A stretch of DNA of 64,000 bases, taken from Rhodotorula mucilaginosa. Its lineage: Eukaryota; Basidiomycota; Microbotryomycetes; Sporidiobolales; Sporidiobolaceae. The stretch is from assembly GCA_034406715.1 (NCBI GenBank), contig CP137870.1, positions 248,001-312,000 of the forward strand. Direction: 5' to 3'. Under the pieces are notes generated by a model. That model searched no databases, had not been told where the DNA came from, and was given only the letters and a program-made list of their open reading frames with translations. Positions 25,101 through 36,318 of the stretch are shown here, one piece after another (the stretch's first letter is position 1; each line of letters starts with the position of its first letter). The position numbers and the translations under genes were made by a program.

Positions 25101-27485
25101 ATCAGGGCGCGAACGCCACCGAAAAAGTCGACGAGGACGCTTTTCTCGAGCACCTTGGTGACGGTGGCGTGCGAGACCATGCCGACCTTGGCTTCCTCCG
25201 GTCGGGTGATGATCGGAAGCTCAGTCGTAAGAAGCTGCTTCTTCAGAGTCAAAGCGACACGGTTGCGCTCGGCGTCCACGGTGAAGACCTGTGAGGTGGG
25301 CAGGCCACTAGTCAGTTGACCATCGCTGCAAACGTGACGGTAGTGATGTTTAACGCACGCGAGCCTTGACCGCCTGACCGGGCTTGAACTTCTTCTCCGG
25401 GTGCTTCAGCCGGATGTCGGCATAGTGCAGCGGCCACACGACGCCGTCGACGTTTCCGCCGATGCTGACAAAAAGCGCGTTGTCTCCGAGGCGTTTCACG
25501 GTACCCTTGACTTCTGCGCCGACCTTCACGTCCTGCACGCGCAGGAACGCCTGCTCAATCACAGACGGCTGCAGAGAGAGCTGGACGAGGTTGTCGACGG
25601 GACTGAAGCCGATCACGCGACCCGGGTGGATCGAGCCGACCTTCCACGGGCCGTTCTTCGGAATCGTGTTGAGGTGGTCATCGGTAATGCGGGAAATCTG
25701 CACGGGAGAGTGGGCGGATCAGTCGACCTGGCCAGAGGCAGAGAGATGCCATTCTCAAACACGCACGTGCACAAACGCAGAGACTCCGGCCGTCTGGTCC
25801 GCCTGCGGCTGGTCCGGCAGGATCTCGCACGTCAAGCCCCACTCGTCGTCGAGCGCGAGAACCTTGACCCGCTTGCATTGCTTGCCGACGGTGTACGTCT
25901 TTTCGAGTGCGGCGGACTCGTCGAGTTTGATGATGTGCGGAGCCATCGACAAGGCAAACTTCTTCGGCGTCGTCGCGATCGAATCCCACAAGAGACGAGC
26001 CTTGATCTTCTGCCCTTGCTTGTAGTGGTCGGCAAGGTCGTCGCCGGCCGAGACAGGGAGGTGGAAGCGGTCGATGGTTCCGTCGTAGAAACCGTGGAAC
26101 TTGACGTTGAGACCGGACGGCAGGACGGCGGTGACGAGGGCGGGAACGAGCTGAAGCGGGAGAAGAGAGGTGATGGACGAGACCGAGTCGAGCGTGGTCG
26201 CGGCCAAGTCGGCCTTCTCGACCGTGACAGACACCGTCCGTTCGTTGTCGTGCACCTTGGTAATACGACACAGGACGACCTGGCCGACATGAAGCGGTCG
26301 AGTTGGCGAGAGCTTCTTTGCGTCGGCGAACGGCAAGAAGGATGACAGAGACGGCAGGCCGAACGAGAGCGTGTATCCGCCGTCCTCGACATCGTGAACC
26401 GCGGCAGGAAGGGTAAAGCCGCGCTTTAAGTCGCCCTTGGCGATGCCCTCGTTGACCTTCTCCGGCTCGAGGGAGAGTTCGATTCGCCGGGAAGCCCGCA
26501 CGCTCTCGTCTCCGTCCCGACCACCGAGCTTCATCTTCGAATCGGAAGACTTGCTCGATGCGACCGCGGCGACAACCCACTGTCCAGGGTGGAACAAGGC
26601 CGGCAGTCCGGGCAAGCCCTTGGTCGACTTCGCCTCGTCCTCCTCCTCATCCGAATCCTCCTCTTCCTCTTCTTCCTCGTCGTCCGAAGACTCTTCCCCA
26701 GCGGCTTCGAGACGGGCCGTGAACTCCGGCGAAATGTTGGTGATCGGGATGTGGCCGAGGAGTTGGTTTGGAAGCGAAACGATGAGTTCGAGCGGGCGGA
26801 CCTGGACAACCTGGCACAAGACCTTGGTTCCGGCGATCAAGCGCTATGGAGAGAGAAGACTTGGGTCAGATCAAAAGGAGGAACTGGATGGACCGGACCG
26901 GAACGCACCTTGTAGTTCAAGTGCTCGATTCGGAACGCATCCTTCGGCAAGTGGTTCTTCTCCTTGATCTGCGCCGCGCGGAGTTCTCGTTCGAGCTTTC
27001 TTCGCTTCGCCTTGCTCTTGTCCTTGATGACCTCGGTCTCCTTTGCGGCGTCCTGGGCATTGGAACATGATCAGCGGTCGTTCACAGGTTGAGGCGTTCT
27101 GCGGGGCGAGACTCACATCTGCGCCTTCCTGTTCTGCTTCCCGGGCGCCTTCGAGCTGCGCTTCTCGTACCTCGACCTGCGTGAGGGTCGTTCCGCCGCC
27201 TCGCGGGAAGTCGATCTCCTCGGGCGCGTTGAGCAAGCTGGTCTTGACGACTGCCTTCTCCGGCTCGTCCTCGGCTTTGCGTTTCCGGTCTGCCGGTCCG
27301 CCTGCGCCCGCCGACGTCCTGTTCGGTCCCGCTGCGCTCGACCCTGTCCTGGCAGCGCCGGCCGGTTTGCGGTCCGAAGCGGTGCGGCCAGCGGCGGCCG
27401 ACTTGAGCTGAGTCTTGTCCGCCTTGAAGGCCTTCTTGGCAGCTTGCGGCCCGTGAGCCGGAGTCGTGCGAGTCTTTCCAGCCAT
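22105..27485 (-). CDS. RRP5: rRNA biogenesis protein Rrp5
   Basis: Rrp5 is the large nucleolar factor with many S1 RNA-binding repeats and a C-terminal HAT/TPR module. It acts in both 40S and 60S pre-rRNA processing (cleavages A0-A3). The basic N-terminus (MAGKTRTTPAHGPQAAKK) leads into LIAGTKVLCQVVQVRPLELIVSLPNQLLGHIPITNIS, the first S1 domain. Successive S1 units follow, for example GAEVKGTVKRLGDNALFVSIGG, GMVSHATVTKVLEKSVLVDFFGG and KGQIVRGVVKRIEDYGAFIRL. An acidic linker (SDDDDVDEDF and others) precedes HAT repeats such as DFERMLLGSPNSSYLWIQYIAF and SKVWTLFAQYYYTHGRPKEARELL. The last exon reads EKGKSVFKKWLAFEKDHGD and ends DEDQE with TAG at 22107-22105. The ATG at 27485 is the first in frame. 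Size and order fit the full-length family. Confidence 0.95.
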
Positions 27486-27991
27486 AGCAGATGGCTGTAC
27501 TGTACGCTCTGTTACGAGCGACGCCTTTGCAAGTTTTCAGCCAGAGCTCATCGGACTCGAACTGCATCGCCTCGCTCGACTTGCTTCCGCGTGAACCGCT
27601 GCATTGGACTTGTCCAAGCTCACGCTTCTTGCTCTCTCTACATTCACTCGATCACACATCTGACACATGTACTGCTCGGTTGACAATCGCTAGATCTGCG
27701 GTCCGCTTCCAGCCTGACAAGTCCTCCCGACTGACAAGTCCGCGCCGGATTCGTTTCGATCGTTCAGTCAACATGAGGGGATGCTGCCATAGCCCTAAAT
27801 TCGCGTCGATGCCCATAGAACCTGGGATCAATGACACGGCACTGGGCTCCAGACATCGCCTTCGCTGCATATGCGCACTCTGACACTCGCGCTTGACGTG
27901 GCGGACTGCCTCCACTTTCGCTCGCTAATTTCAGGCTTCCGGCTTGACCTTGCTCTTCCCCTCAACCTCTGCTTCCAGACTTGCCGCTAGC
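27486..27991. promoter_or_regulatory. Divergent promoter region, RRP5 / aldo-keto reductase
   Basis: These 506 bp lie between divergent ATGs. A PAC-like sequence (CCGATGAGCT on the minus strand, CTCATC core at 27547-27552) lies 62-67 bp before the RRP5 ATG. Nothing else stands out. Confidence 0.45.
27543..27554 (-). promoter_or_regulatory. PAC-like element upstream of RRP5
   Basis: On the RRP5 strand the sequence reads CCGATGAGCT, one base from the yeast PAC consensus GCGATGAGMT that marks ribosome-biogenesis genes. It lies about 60 bp before the ATG. Function in this organism is inferred. Confidence 0.3.
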
Positions 27992-29768
27992 ATGCCAAAG
28001 ACAACTCGCCTCGCTGATGGTACTGAGCTGCCGCTGCCCGGCTTCGGCGCGATGGGTCTGCTCCTTGTCCCTCTCCAGGGCAACACTTTCCCCACCTCGC
28101 TGTCGGAGAGGCGCTGATCTCGATCGTTGTCGCAGGGATGAGCTTCGCGTACGGCACGCCGAACGACGAAGAGAGCAAGGCGACTTTGCGCAAGGCGATC
28201 GAGATTGTGCGTTGCCGTGAGCGAGGGTCGCCGGGTTCGAGACCTGCCCGCCAACGGATCGGATCCGTAGCTGACAGAAGGAAGGACAACGCAGGGATGC
28301 ACCGTTTGGGACACGGCGACCATGTATGGAAGGGGACACAACGAGAAGATCATCGGAGACGTGCTCCGCGAGGGTGAGAACCGCAAGAAAGTACGGAATT
28401 TGTGCTCAGGGGCATCTAATTCGCACAGATTGTCGCGAAAACCCTCTAACCGAAGCTCTGCGTCTCTTTGTAAAGGTCTTTCTGATCGACAAATTCGGGA
28501 ACCGCTGGGATGACGAAAAGAAGAGTTTCTATGTCGACGGTGCGTCGCCTTTTGCCGTTCCAACCTGCCTGCTGGCTCTGGGTTCCGCCCATTCGCCCAT
28601 TTCCCCGTTCGAACCACTTCAAGCTGATGACGCCGTCCGTCAGGCTCGCCCGAGTACGCTATTGAGGCGCTCGACCAGAGCATCAAAGACCTCGGCGGTC
28701 TCTACCCAGACGCGTACTTACTGCACCGCATCGACAAGCAGACGTGCGTTGCCCAGGCGATTGTGGCCGCATGCGTGCCTTCTGGAGAGCTGTCGAAGCA
28801 TGAGATGCTGACTTGCGAATGATACAGTCCCATCGAGCAGACGGTCCGCGCGCTCGATGCGTTGAGGAAAGAGGGCAAGACCAAGTACATCGGCCTCTCG
28901 GAGGTAATATACTGCCGTGCCTCTATATCGCTTCGACACCACTTGACTGATCCTCCTCTCTAACCAACAGTGCTCAGCCGAGACTCTGCGCCGTGCCGCC
29001 AAAGAAGCCAAGATCGACTTTGTCGAGGTCGAGTACTCGCCCTGGGAGCTAGTGATGGAACGCAACGGCGTTCTCGACACCTGCAAAGAGCTCGGAATCA
29101 AGGTCCTCGCATACTCGCCGCTCGGACGTGGCTTCCTCACCGGGTGAGTCCGCAGGGATACGCCGTTCGAGGGAAACAGAGTCTGATGGCGAATCGACTG
29201 ACTGGACTCGCTCTCATACGCGTCTTCGTCAGTCGCTTCAAATCTCACGAGGACTTCAAGAATGACGGCGACGCTCGTGCGAATTGGCCCCGCCTGACAG
29301 AGGAGAACTTTGCCAAAAACTTCCGCATCGTCGAGGTGAGCGCGGGCCTTCTCTCCACATCGAGGCGATCATGCCGTGTCTACAGACAACAGCATGACTG
29401 ACTCTGTCCCCTTCGGACGTCCTCGCTCGCAGGAGTTCGAGCGTTTGGCAGCGAAAAAGGGCTGCAAGCCGTCCCAGCTCGCCCTCGCGTGGCTCATGGC
29501 GCAGGGCGATCACATCATCCCGATCCCAGGCGTAAGGGGGCCTCCCCGTCTATACTACGACTGCAGAGAAGCATGGGCTGACACCCACGCGTTTGCCACC
29601 CGTCGGCCTGCACAGACCAAGTCGGAAAAGTACCTCGTGGAGAACTTTGCCGCGCGCGACGGCGACCTCTCGGCCGACGAGGTCGCCGAGATCCGCAAAG
29701 TCGTCGAGGAGAACGCCCCGGTCGGAGATCGCTACCCTGCTGCGCACATGAAGTCGCTAGACGAGTGA
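27992..29768 (+). CDS. Aldo-keto reductase (AKR13/YakC-like)
   Basis: This is a cytosolic NADPH-dependent oxidoreductase with a TIM-barrel fold. Spliced exons read MPKTTRLADGTELPLPGFGAMG, MSFAYGTPNDEESKATLRKAIEI, GCTVWDTATMYGRGHNEKIIG, KVFLIDKFGNRW, SPEYAIEALDQSIKDLGG, YLLHRIDKQ, IEQTVRALDALRKEGKTKYIGLSE, VEVEYSPWEL, VLAYSPLGRGFLTG and PSQLALAWLMAQGDHIIPIPG, joined to TKSEKYLVENFAA. The catalytic set is visible: Asp and Tyr in WDTATMYG, Lys in DKFG, and His in LLHR. The donor of intron 1 is GTCTGC, weaker than its neighbours. It ends MKSLDE with TGA at 29766-29768. About 330 residues is normal for the family. The substrate cannot be told from sequence. Confidence 0.92.
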
Positions 29769-30277
29769 GTCGTCGCGCACCAGGTGCCGACGAGCAGATC
29801 GGGAACTTGTAGCACGTGAAAAAAGGACCTGGTTCGATCACTGTGGATCGACGATTTGCAGAGGTGCATGTACCGCCACGCAGGGCGAGCAACGCCCGTC
29901 AGTTCATCGTGCGTCAAATCGCTGCGCAATAGCGAGGGCTCGCATCGGGAGGTATCGCGTCCCCCTCGCTTCGCGACGGAGAAAGTTGGTCTTCCTCGGA
30001 TCGAGCAACGTCACATTTTGCGAACGGCCTCGATGCTTAAGTACTGCTAGAACTTCTTAGGTTGCATGTTCGCTACACGTGGTATGTACGACTTGGTTAT
30101 GTAGATGGGTAAAAGAGCTCGGATCGATCGAGCGGCCTGGACGGATTCCAGAAGGCTGGAGGAAAGAACAAGCAAGAGGAGATGGGCGAATGAATGCGTC
30201 TAGGCGACGCGCGAGGTGCCGTCTGTACAGGAATAGGGCGTCAGTACGAATGCAAAGGCATCGAAAAGGAAACAGGG
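29769..30277. other. Convergent intergenic region
   Basis: This is 3' flank between the aldo-keto reductase and the small acidic protein. No gene or repeat was seen. Confidence 0.5.
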
Positions 30278-30735
30278 CTAAGGGAGCGCACCGTTGGCAG
30301 ACACGGCAGCCTCGACAGCCTGGTCGGCCTCCTGTTCGACCTTGGCAAAGCCGGAAGCGCGGTTCGAGCGCTCGCCGTCGATAATGTTGTCCTTCGAGAC
30401 GCCGTCAAACTCGTCGTTCTTAAACTCGTCTATAGCGGGGCCACCGGCCGGAGATCGAGAGATGTCAGCGTCTGCTCTGCCAAGTTTCGACGTAATCGAG
30501 GGAGAAAAGGCCGAGGTCGCGTGACGCCTCGCCTCCTCCTCGTTGGAGGCGTTTGCGACAGAAACGGAGGGAGTATATAGAGAGCAAGAGGTTAGGACTC
30601 ACCCTGACCGATCTTGTTGTTGGCGACCGACTCGTCGCCGGCCTCTGCGACATCATCGCCAGCAAGGACGCCCTGGACTTCCGGCTCGGCAGCGACAATG
30701 GCGTCGTCCTGCTGGAACTTGTCGGAGTTGCTCAT
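30278..30735 (-). CDS. Small acidic hydrophilic protein, unknown function
   Basis: Two exons (30735-30603 and 30429-30278) are separated by an intron with a GTGAGT donor, a CTGAC branch point and a CTATAG acceptor. They join to 94 residues starting MSNSDKFQQDDAIVAAEPE and continuing DEFKNDEFDGVSKDNIIDGE to the end NGALP. The protein is rich in Asp, Glu, Asn and Ala, has no Cys, membrane segment or signal peptide, and is probably disordered. No family is recognised. The frame-preserving intron with good signals and the skewed composition support a real gene. A purely noncoding 5' flank of about 600 bp follows before RRP47. Confidence 0.6.
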
Positions 30736-31334
30736 CTTGATTTTGAGGAGGTTGGTTTGAGTCGGGTTGCTGTTGGGACTGAGTGTTGGAAGTCGTGAGA
30801 CGGGAGGATTGCGAGGAGGAAGGAAAGAAAGTAAGAAGTGGCGTCGGAACGCTCCCCAAGGCAAGCAGGACTCTGGCTCTTGCATCATCGTCATACTGTC
30901 TTCATTATAACTGATCTTTGCGGGGTTAAGACGAGCTTCTTAGCTTGGGTCGTACATGTACGTCAGGTCGGTCGAACATCTTCGCATCGCGAATCGAGCG
31001 CCGTCCCAACTTACGTCGTGTTTCTCGAGCTGTCCTGCCGCAATCGTCGCGGCTTCGCACCCCCACGGAGGCCGACTTTGAGGTTTTTGTAAAGCTGTTC
31101 AGCTCGATGCATAGGCCGAGACTGTCACCCCCACCCTGCAAGCGCAACGTAGCTATGCGCAGGTGGCCCAAGAACGAGAAGCATCGAGGGCAATCGCGAT
31201 CGAATTCCAGAGTTGACATGTTGCGAGATGTCAAAACTCTTCCACCCCGCTGATCGACGTAAGACTCCGGCAGGCGGGCAGCTGCAGAGGGAGAGAGAGA
31301 CCGGAACGGCATGCGATATCGAGAGAACCGTCGT
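30736..31334. other. Intergenic region upstream of the small acidic protein gene
   Basis: This 599-bp spacer lies between two minus-strand genes. Open frames here lack family features and good starts. It should contain the promoter of the small gene and the RRP47 3' end. Confidence 0.5.
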
Positions 31335-32587
31335 CTACTTGCCGCCCGCTTTGGCCGCCTCCTTCTTCATCCTCAGTTTCTTCCTCTGCTTCTTGCTCAG
31401 CTGTTCGCCGCCGCCTGTCCCTGCCGCAGCGTCCTTCTCGACGGCACCAACATCTTTTCGTTTGCGTTTGCCGTCGCTCGCGGGCGTACCGGCGTCGGTC
31501 GCTGTTGTTGAGGCATCCGGAGCCGGAGCGGATTTCGTAGGCGTGGCGGAGGCTGGTTTCGGTTGGTCATAGCCTGTACCCACACTCGCGTGAGCACAAA
31601 AAGGTAATATAAGATAGGCAAGAGGAAATACTGCTCACCTGCGAACGGGTCCATCGCTTTCCTTTTCTTCTTCCCCGTCGAACTCGCCCCTGCCGTTGCG
31701 GCTTCGACGTCCTTCCTCGTCTTTTTCGCCTCTGCCAGCCCGTTCCTTACACCTCTCAACATCTCTTCGACGACGCTGTCCTCTGCGTCCCGATCCGAGT
31801 CCTCGTCCTCATCCTCGTCCGAAACGTCGTGATCCTCGAGTAACCGATCGAGGTCCTCCTTCTCTGCTTCAGTGAAGCGCGTGTGAGTCCCACTCGGCCC
31901 CGTTGCTGCGGCGAGTGAACCATCTTCGTCGTCGGAAGCTGGCGTGTAGTTGGGGTCGACGGCGGCGCGCGAGGACGAGATGGCGGCCGAGATGAACCGG
32001 TTCGCGGCGGCTTTGTCGATCTGCATCCGGGCTGTGCGCGAGTTGGCCCATGAACGTACCCAGGTCAGCTCAGGCATCCTAGCAGACAATGAGACTGGGA
32101 GGCCCGACGCCAATACGCACGTCGGTCCGGTTTGTTGCTCGAGGTGGTAGATTGCCCGTTCTGGGCGGCTTTGAGCTTCCCAAAGTACCCTTTCAGGCGT
32201 TCCTGCGGGGGGTGGAGGGATCCGTTAGCTGGCATCCAGTGAGGGCGGACCAAGGTCTCAACAACGCACGAGCTCCTGCATGACGGGGTGGGAAGCGGGT
32301 TCGATTCCTGCGGCTTTGAGGTAGACTGCGAGGGTGGGCTGCGGGTTCAGTGCCCGGGGAGCTGATGCAGGTAGGGAATGGGCAGACTGACCCCATACGA
32401 GGTCGTGTACGACATAGCTCGCGAGGATGTGCGCCCTGGCTTGCAGGAGGGGCGAGTCTGCGGCTGCGGCGCTGTGTTCGAGGTGTTGCTGAAGCGGAGT
32501 TGCGAGGAGCGGGTCGAGGGCTTGCTCGAGAGCGGTGAGCGAGGTCGACAGTTCGGCGAGCGTGGCTGAAGGGTCCGTGTCTGCCAT
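31335..32587 (-). CDS. RRP47: Exosome cofactor Rrp47/Lrp1 (C1D, Sas10/C1D family)
   Basis: Rrp47 (Lrp1, C1D) is the nuclear partner of the exonuclease Rrp6 and is needed for 3' processing of 5.8S rRNA and sno/snRNAs. Exon 1 starts MADTDPSATLAELSTSLTAL and contains LQARAHILASYVVHDLVW. After splicing come VYLKAAGIEPASHPVMQEL, ERLKGYFGKLKAAQ and PRMQIDKAAANRFISAAI, the conserved Sas10/C1D core (family pattern VYLKxxG...HPVxxELxRlkxYxxK...RVDKxAAxRFI). The C-terminal half is acidic then basic, ending KKQRKKLRMKKEAAKAGGK, as in other fungal C1D proteins. ATG at 32587 and TAA at 31337-31335. It is divergent from SF3B5 with only 155 bp between start codons. Confidence 0.9.
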
Positions 32588-32742
32588 CCCTTTGGCTGTC
32601 CCTGTGAGATGGGTGAGTGTAGAGAGGGGAGCCCAGAGCCGCCTATGCTCCTGCTCACGCGGAACGGGCCCTCATCACCCGCTGCCGCATAGTCAATAAC
32701 CCTGCTTCTAGCCACTGAGTACAACAAGAGCCCAGCAGTAAC
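32588..32742. promoter_or_regulatory. Short divergent promoter, RRP47 / SF3B5
   Basis: Only 155 bp separate two divergent ATGs, one for an RNA-exosome cofactor and one for a spliceosome subunit. A GATGAG hexamer on the RRP47 strand (CTCATC at 32671-32676) lies 84 bp before its ATG. Confidence 0.5.
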
Positions 32743-33468
32743 ATGGTCAGCAAGCGATTCCACCCTCCGCCGTGCTAGGCCAGCTCACCCGCGCTGACTC
32801 GCCCCTCCCCCTCTCCCTCCTGCTCTCCTCACCCTGTCCGGCTCATCCAACGAACGCACCCTTACACATTCAGGCCTCCGAATTGAAGTACACCGCCAAC
32901 ACCCAGACGGCTCAGCTCCACGCGAGGTACACAGGTCAGTCGACTGCCCCTTCTCCTCTGGCCTCGTCGAGCGCCCTCGAGGACTCTTTGACCTCTTCGG
33001 CCCCTCGACTGTTGCCCGTGGGTCGGGCAGTCGACGTGGATACTGACGAGGGTCTAACCAATGCTAGGTACCGGACACGCCGACGTCACCAAGTAGTGCG
33101 CTACCCCCGTCCCTCACCTTCCTCGCCCGACCCGACCCGCGATCCTGTCCAGACTTTTGCTGAGCCTCCCACTCGCGCTCTTCTGCAGCGAATGGATGAC
33201 GCACCAACACCGCGACACCTCCTCCTCCATCGTCGGTCACCCCGCCCTGCTGCAGTACCTCTCCATCGCAGACGGCGAAGCGACCTCGCGGACAAAGTTT
33301 GAACTGACAGAGGTCAGTGTCAGCGGTTCTTTCTTTCCTTTCGAAGGGCACTCGTTCGGCCCGAGGAGCTTGTGAACCCGCGAGAATTGACTGGTATTTG
33401 CCCACCGACCCTCAAAACAGCGCATGCTCCAACCGTGTGGTCCTCCGCCGCCGAAAGAGGACGATTAG
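32743..33468 (+). CDS. SF3B5: Splicing factor 3B subunit 5 (SF3b10/Ysf3)
   Basis: SF3B5 is a small subunit of the SF3b complex in the U2 snRNP, which binds the branch-point region. Five exons reconstruct exactly: 32743-32745, 32874-32934, 33068-33095, 33189-33312 and 33421-33468. They sum to 264 nt and 87 residues, against 86 in human. The protein reads MASELKYTANTQTAQLHARY, then TGTGHADVTKYEWMTHQHRD and ERMLQPCGPPPPKEDD, an unmistakable match to the family (TGHADTTKWEW, MLQPCGPP). Exon 1 contains nothing but the ATG, followed by a GTCAGC donor and a 128-nt intron. If that intron is kept, the ATG reads an 11-codon ORF and stops. The third exon is just 28 nt. A gene for a branch-point factor is thus itself densely intron-split. 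Confidence 0.95.
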
Positions 33469-33788
33469 CGCGCCCCAGTTTGTATCCCGGTGTCCGTTTT
33501 CTCTCTGTTGTAATCACCACCACCACTATCCGCAAACCTGCTCTCTGCACCGTTGCTATATGCTCATCTCGCTTGGCGTGTCCGGCTCCGCAGCCACGTC
33601 CGTTTCGGAACGCGGTTCGAACTTTCCCGCTGCTCTCCTAAAAAAAGAAAACAAGGAAGTTTTGACTTGCAGGGTATCGGGGACGAGGGTAACTATGCGC
33701 AAGAGGGAAGTTGTGCTGGGGGGGTATGATGTATATATATAAAGGGCACACGCGCGGGTGCTGGCCGCCGCGCGAAGGAGGATCCGTT
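33469..33788. other. Convergent intergenic region
   Basis: These 320 bp lie between the SF3B5 and fucosyltransferase-like stops. An AT run (TATATATATA) near 33731-33740 is the only notable feature and may mark 3'-end formation. Confidence 0.5.
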
Positions 33789-36008
33789 TCAGACGTAGCG
33801 CGCAGTCGGAAACCACCTGCCAAGTGAGTTACGTCGCACTCAAATCGTCAGTGCTCACGACTTGGCAGAAGAAAGCGAGAAAGAGAGAGAGAGAGAGAGA
33901 GCAGAAAGCCGAACCTCGTATCCAGGCTTCGCATCTCCCTTCTCCGACTTTGCAGCTCCCCCTCGGCCTTGCTCCGGTTCGTGTTCTCCGCGTCAAAGAG
34001 CATCATCAACAGCCTGCCGACGTTGCTCGAACCGGTGACGACGAGGGCGTCGGCTCGTCTCGAGAGGAACGTCAAATCGCGGACGAATTGGCGAGTCGCG
34101 GCGACGCGGGAGGGGAGAGGCAGTCGGTTGAAGGCGGTTTCGTTCTGGTTTGTAGGAGGCGAGTCAGGTAGACCGCACACACATCGTGGGAGTGATCAGA
34201 GGCAGACCGAAGGAGCAGACTGAAACACGCACGAAACCAGCAGGGACAGGCGCATGGGCGCGACGACGATCAACGGCCGTCTTTTCCTCGGCACTACCAC
34301 CATCTGTCGCGTCGTGCGAAACCTCCTCCGAAGTCCCGACGATGCGGAACGACCCTGCATGCGGATGGCGGCGGAAGGCTTGCACGGCGCCCTCGTCGTC
34401 ATCCGACATGAGCACCAAAGTCGGTACACTTCGTCGTGCCGCTGATGCCAGCTCGCGCGTGACCCACTGCGGATCGCCGGAGGGAGGCAAGCCGAGTAGG
34501 GAATGGACCGAGTCGACCGCGGCGGCGAGGTAGGCCGAAACGAGCTCGTCGTTCAAGCCTGGAGTGGTCGACATTTGGCGCATCGCGGTGGAGGCGTGTT
34601 CCCCCGTCGTCGAGGTGGGAGAAGCAAACTGACTCAGTTCGAGAAACTTGTCGCCGAGACTGTGTACGTCCAAAAGTCGGCAGCCAGGTCAGTTTCGCGC
34701 TTGGATTGATTCCAGGCGGGCTCTCGCCCCTCGTACTCACCGGACATGAACGGCGATGAGGAGTTCTCCGGCGTCTGAAATTCCTGTCCGTGTATCTTCA
34801 CGTGCGTCGAGTCCGACCCGCTTGGCAAGCGTCGCCACCTCGCGCTCAATCTCATCGTTGACCCGCCACGCCCGACTCGCCACGCGGCTCATGACCTCGA
34901 ACGCTTCCTCAAACGCAGGCGGGAGCGTCTCTTCCGGCGTAAGAAAAAGAGGCGACGGCGATCCCTCGTCGTGATTGCGTGCGGGCTCTCGGTGGGCTAG
35001 ATCCGCAGCGTGGAGGTGTTCTAGCTCGGTCGCGTTGGAGAAGAGGCGGAGATACGTCAAGTCGAGGGCGTCCATGTCGCGCGAGAACCAGACCACATGC
35101 GGTCTCGTCGCCCATCTTGGAACAAACTCGGCGGGAGAGATGGTGGTGGAAGACGCTGTCGGCGCGGTGAGGGCGCGGACTTCGTCGGCGGTCAAGACGA
35201 GTTTCGCCCGTTTCGTCCCTGCTTTAGGAGGCCGGCAACGCCGAGTAGACAGAGGTTGTAACGGCCCGTGGTATTGAACAGGCGAGGTAACTCCGGCGTC
35301 GGGACCGAGGTCTAGGTCGAGGAAATAATCCGACCATGCGCCATAATTCCATTTCTCGTCGTCGAGAAAGACTTGGTAGCCAAAGTGTGCCGCGATCGCC
35401 GCCACGCGGTACAAGAGTGTCACTTCAGAGCCAAAGCCATGGAGCCCTACGGAGCGCGTCGGATCAGCACGAGAACAAACGAATATCGGACGGCCCAAAG
35501 CGAACTCACCGGCGAATCGGAAGAGGACCGTCTTTTCGCACAGAGGCAGCTTCATGGAATCTTGACCCGTCGTCTTGCCATTTTCTCTGGCTGTAAAGTC
35601 CGTATCCGCGACGAGAGTGTCAGGCGAGACCGATAGGCGCAAGTTGTCGACCGCGTCGTGGTTCGATGTTAGACCGTCCGACAACGCCAAACTCCCTTCG
35701 ACGCGATGGGAAGCGTCCCAATCTGCATGGGAGTATCGCACCGTCTTTCGTCCCGGCAAGACAAGCAGAGCCGAGAGCAGGAGGAGGGCGATAGTTCCCA
35801 CGACGACGCCTCGACCAGTTCTCCAACGTGCGAGCCGGGCCACCCGTCGCACTGGTGATGGCTCGCGCACACTCGTACGATCTGGTTGCAGGAGCAGTGT
35901 CGTCTGTAGTGCTGTCGAGGTGCTGCTTCGACGGCGGGCATGCGGGGCCGCGGGATGGTCGACGCCATGGACGGACCTGTACGGCTTCTCTGACGGGTAG
36001 CCCGACAT
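33789..36008 (-). CDS. Type II membrane fucosyltransferase-like protein
   Basis: A short basic cytoplasmic tail (MSGYPSEKPYRS...) is followed by one membrane span at about residues 66-88 (VVVGTIALLLLSALLVLPG), then a luminal domain, which is Golgi glycosyltransferase topology. GLHGFGSEVTLLYRVAAIAAHFGYQVFLDDEKWNYGAWSDYF resembles the donor-binding segment of FUT8/NodZ-type alpha-1,6-fucosyltransferases, in two blocks (GFGSEVTLLYR, DDEKWNYGAWSDYF). Near the C-terminus FVRDLTFLSRRADALVVTGSSNVGRLL matches their SSNxGRL motif. The C-terminus is ambiguous. The frame runs on to a stop at 33848, but a GTTCGG...TTGGCAG intron gives the more protein-like ending SLDTRWFPTARYV with TGA at 33791-33789, which is preferred here. 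That intron holds an (AG)10 tract. Family assignment is moderate; the acceptor is unknown. Confidence 0.72.
33882..33901. repeat. (AG)10 microsatellite
   Basis: A perfect 20-bp AG run lies in the proposed last intron of the fucosyltransferase-like gene. On the coding strand it is a CT-rich polypyrimidine tract. Confidence 0.95.
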
Positions 36009-36318
36009 GCACGGTCAGCCGAAGCGCTCGGCCAGCTTATAGATGAGGCTCGTGTGTCTGCTCGGTCCCAAGACCTGCTTCGAAGTTCGCGAACAGCGTG
36101 CGAGCAGCAAGTTCGGCGTGCTTCCGCGTCAAGCCACGCGACGCAAACGCGGAAGCAACGCGAAAGTGATGAGACAACGCCACGCGCAGATCCGCAGCAG
36201 CAAGCTCGAGATGTCAATTCCCCTCGAAGTCAAAATCGAGTTTCCTCTCGATGGCGATTCCGCGATCAGCGTGGTGGGCTCCGGTTGACGATGAGCAGAA
36301 CACCAGCTTTGCGACGAG
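36009..36318. promoter_or_regulatory. Divergent promoter of two glycosyltransferase genes
   Basis: These 310 bp separate the start codons of the fucosyltransferase-like and GT8 genes. A bidirectional promoter is likely from the spacing; no specific site is recognised. Confidence 0.5.

Noticed and set aside
28200-28260. tRNA-like GGGTTCGAGAC stretch
   Set aside because: It lies inside an aldo-keto reductase intron and no acceptor stem or anticodon arm can be built around it.
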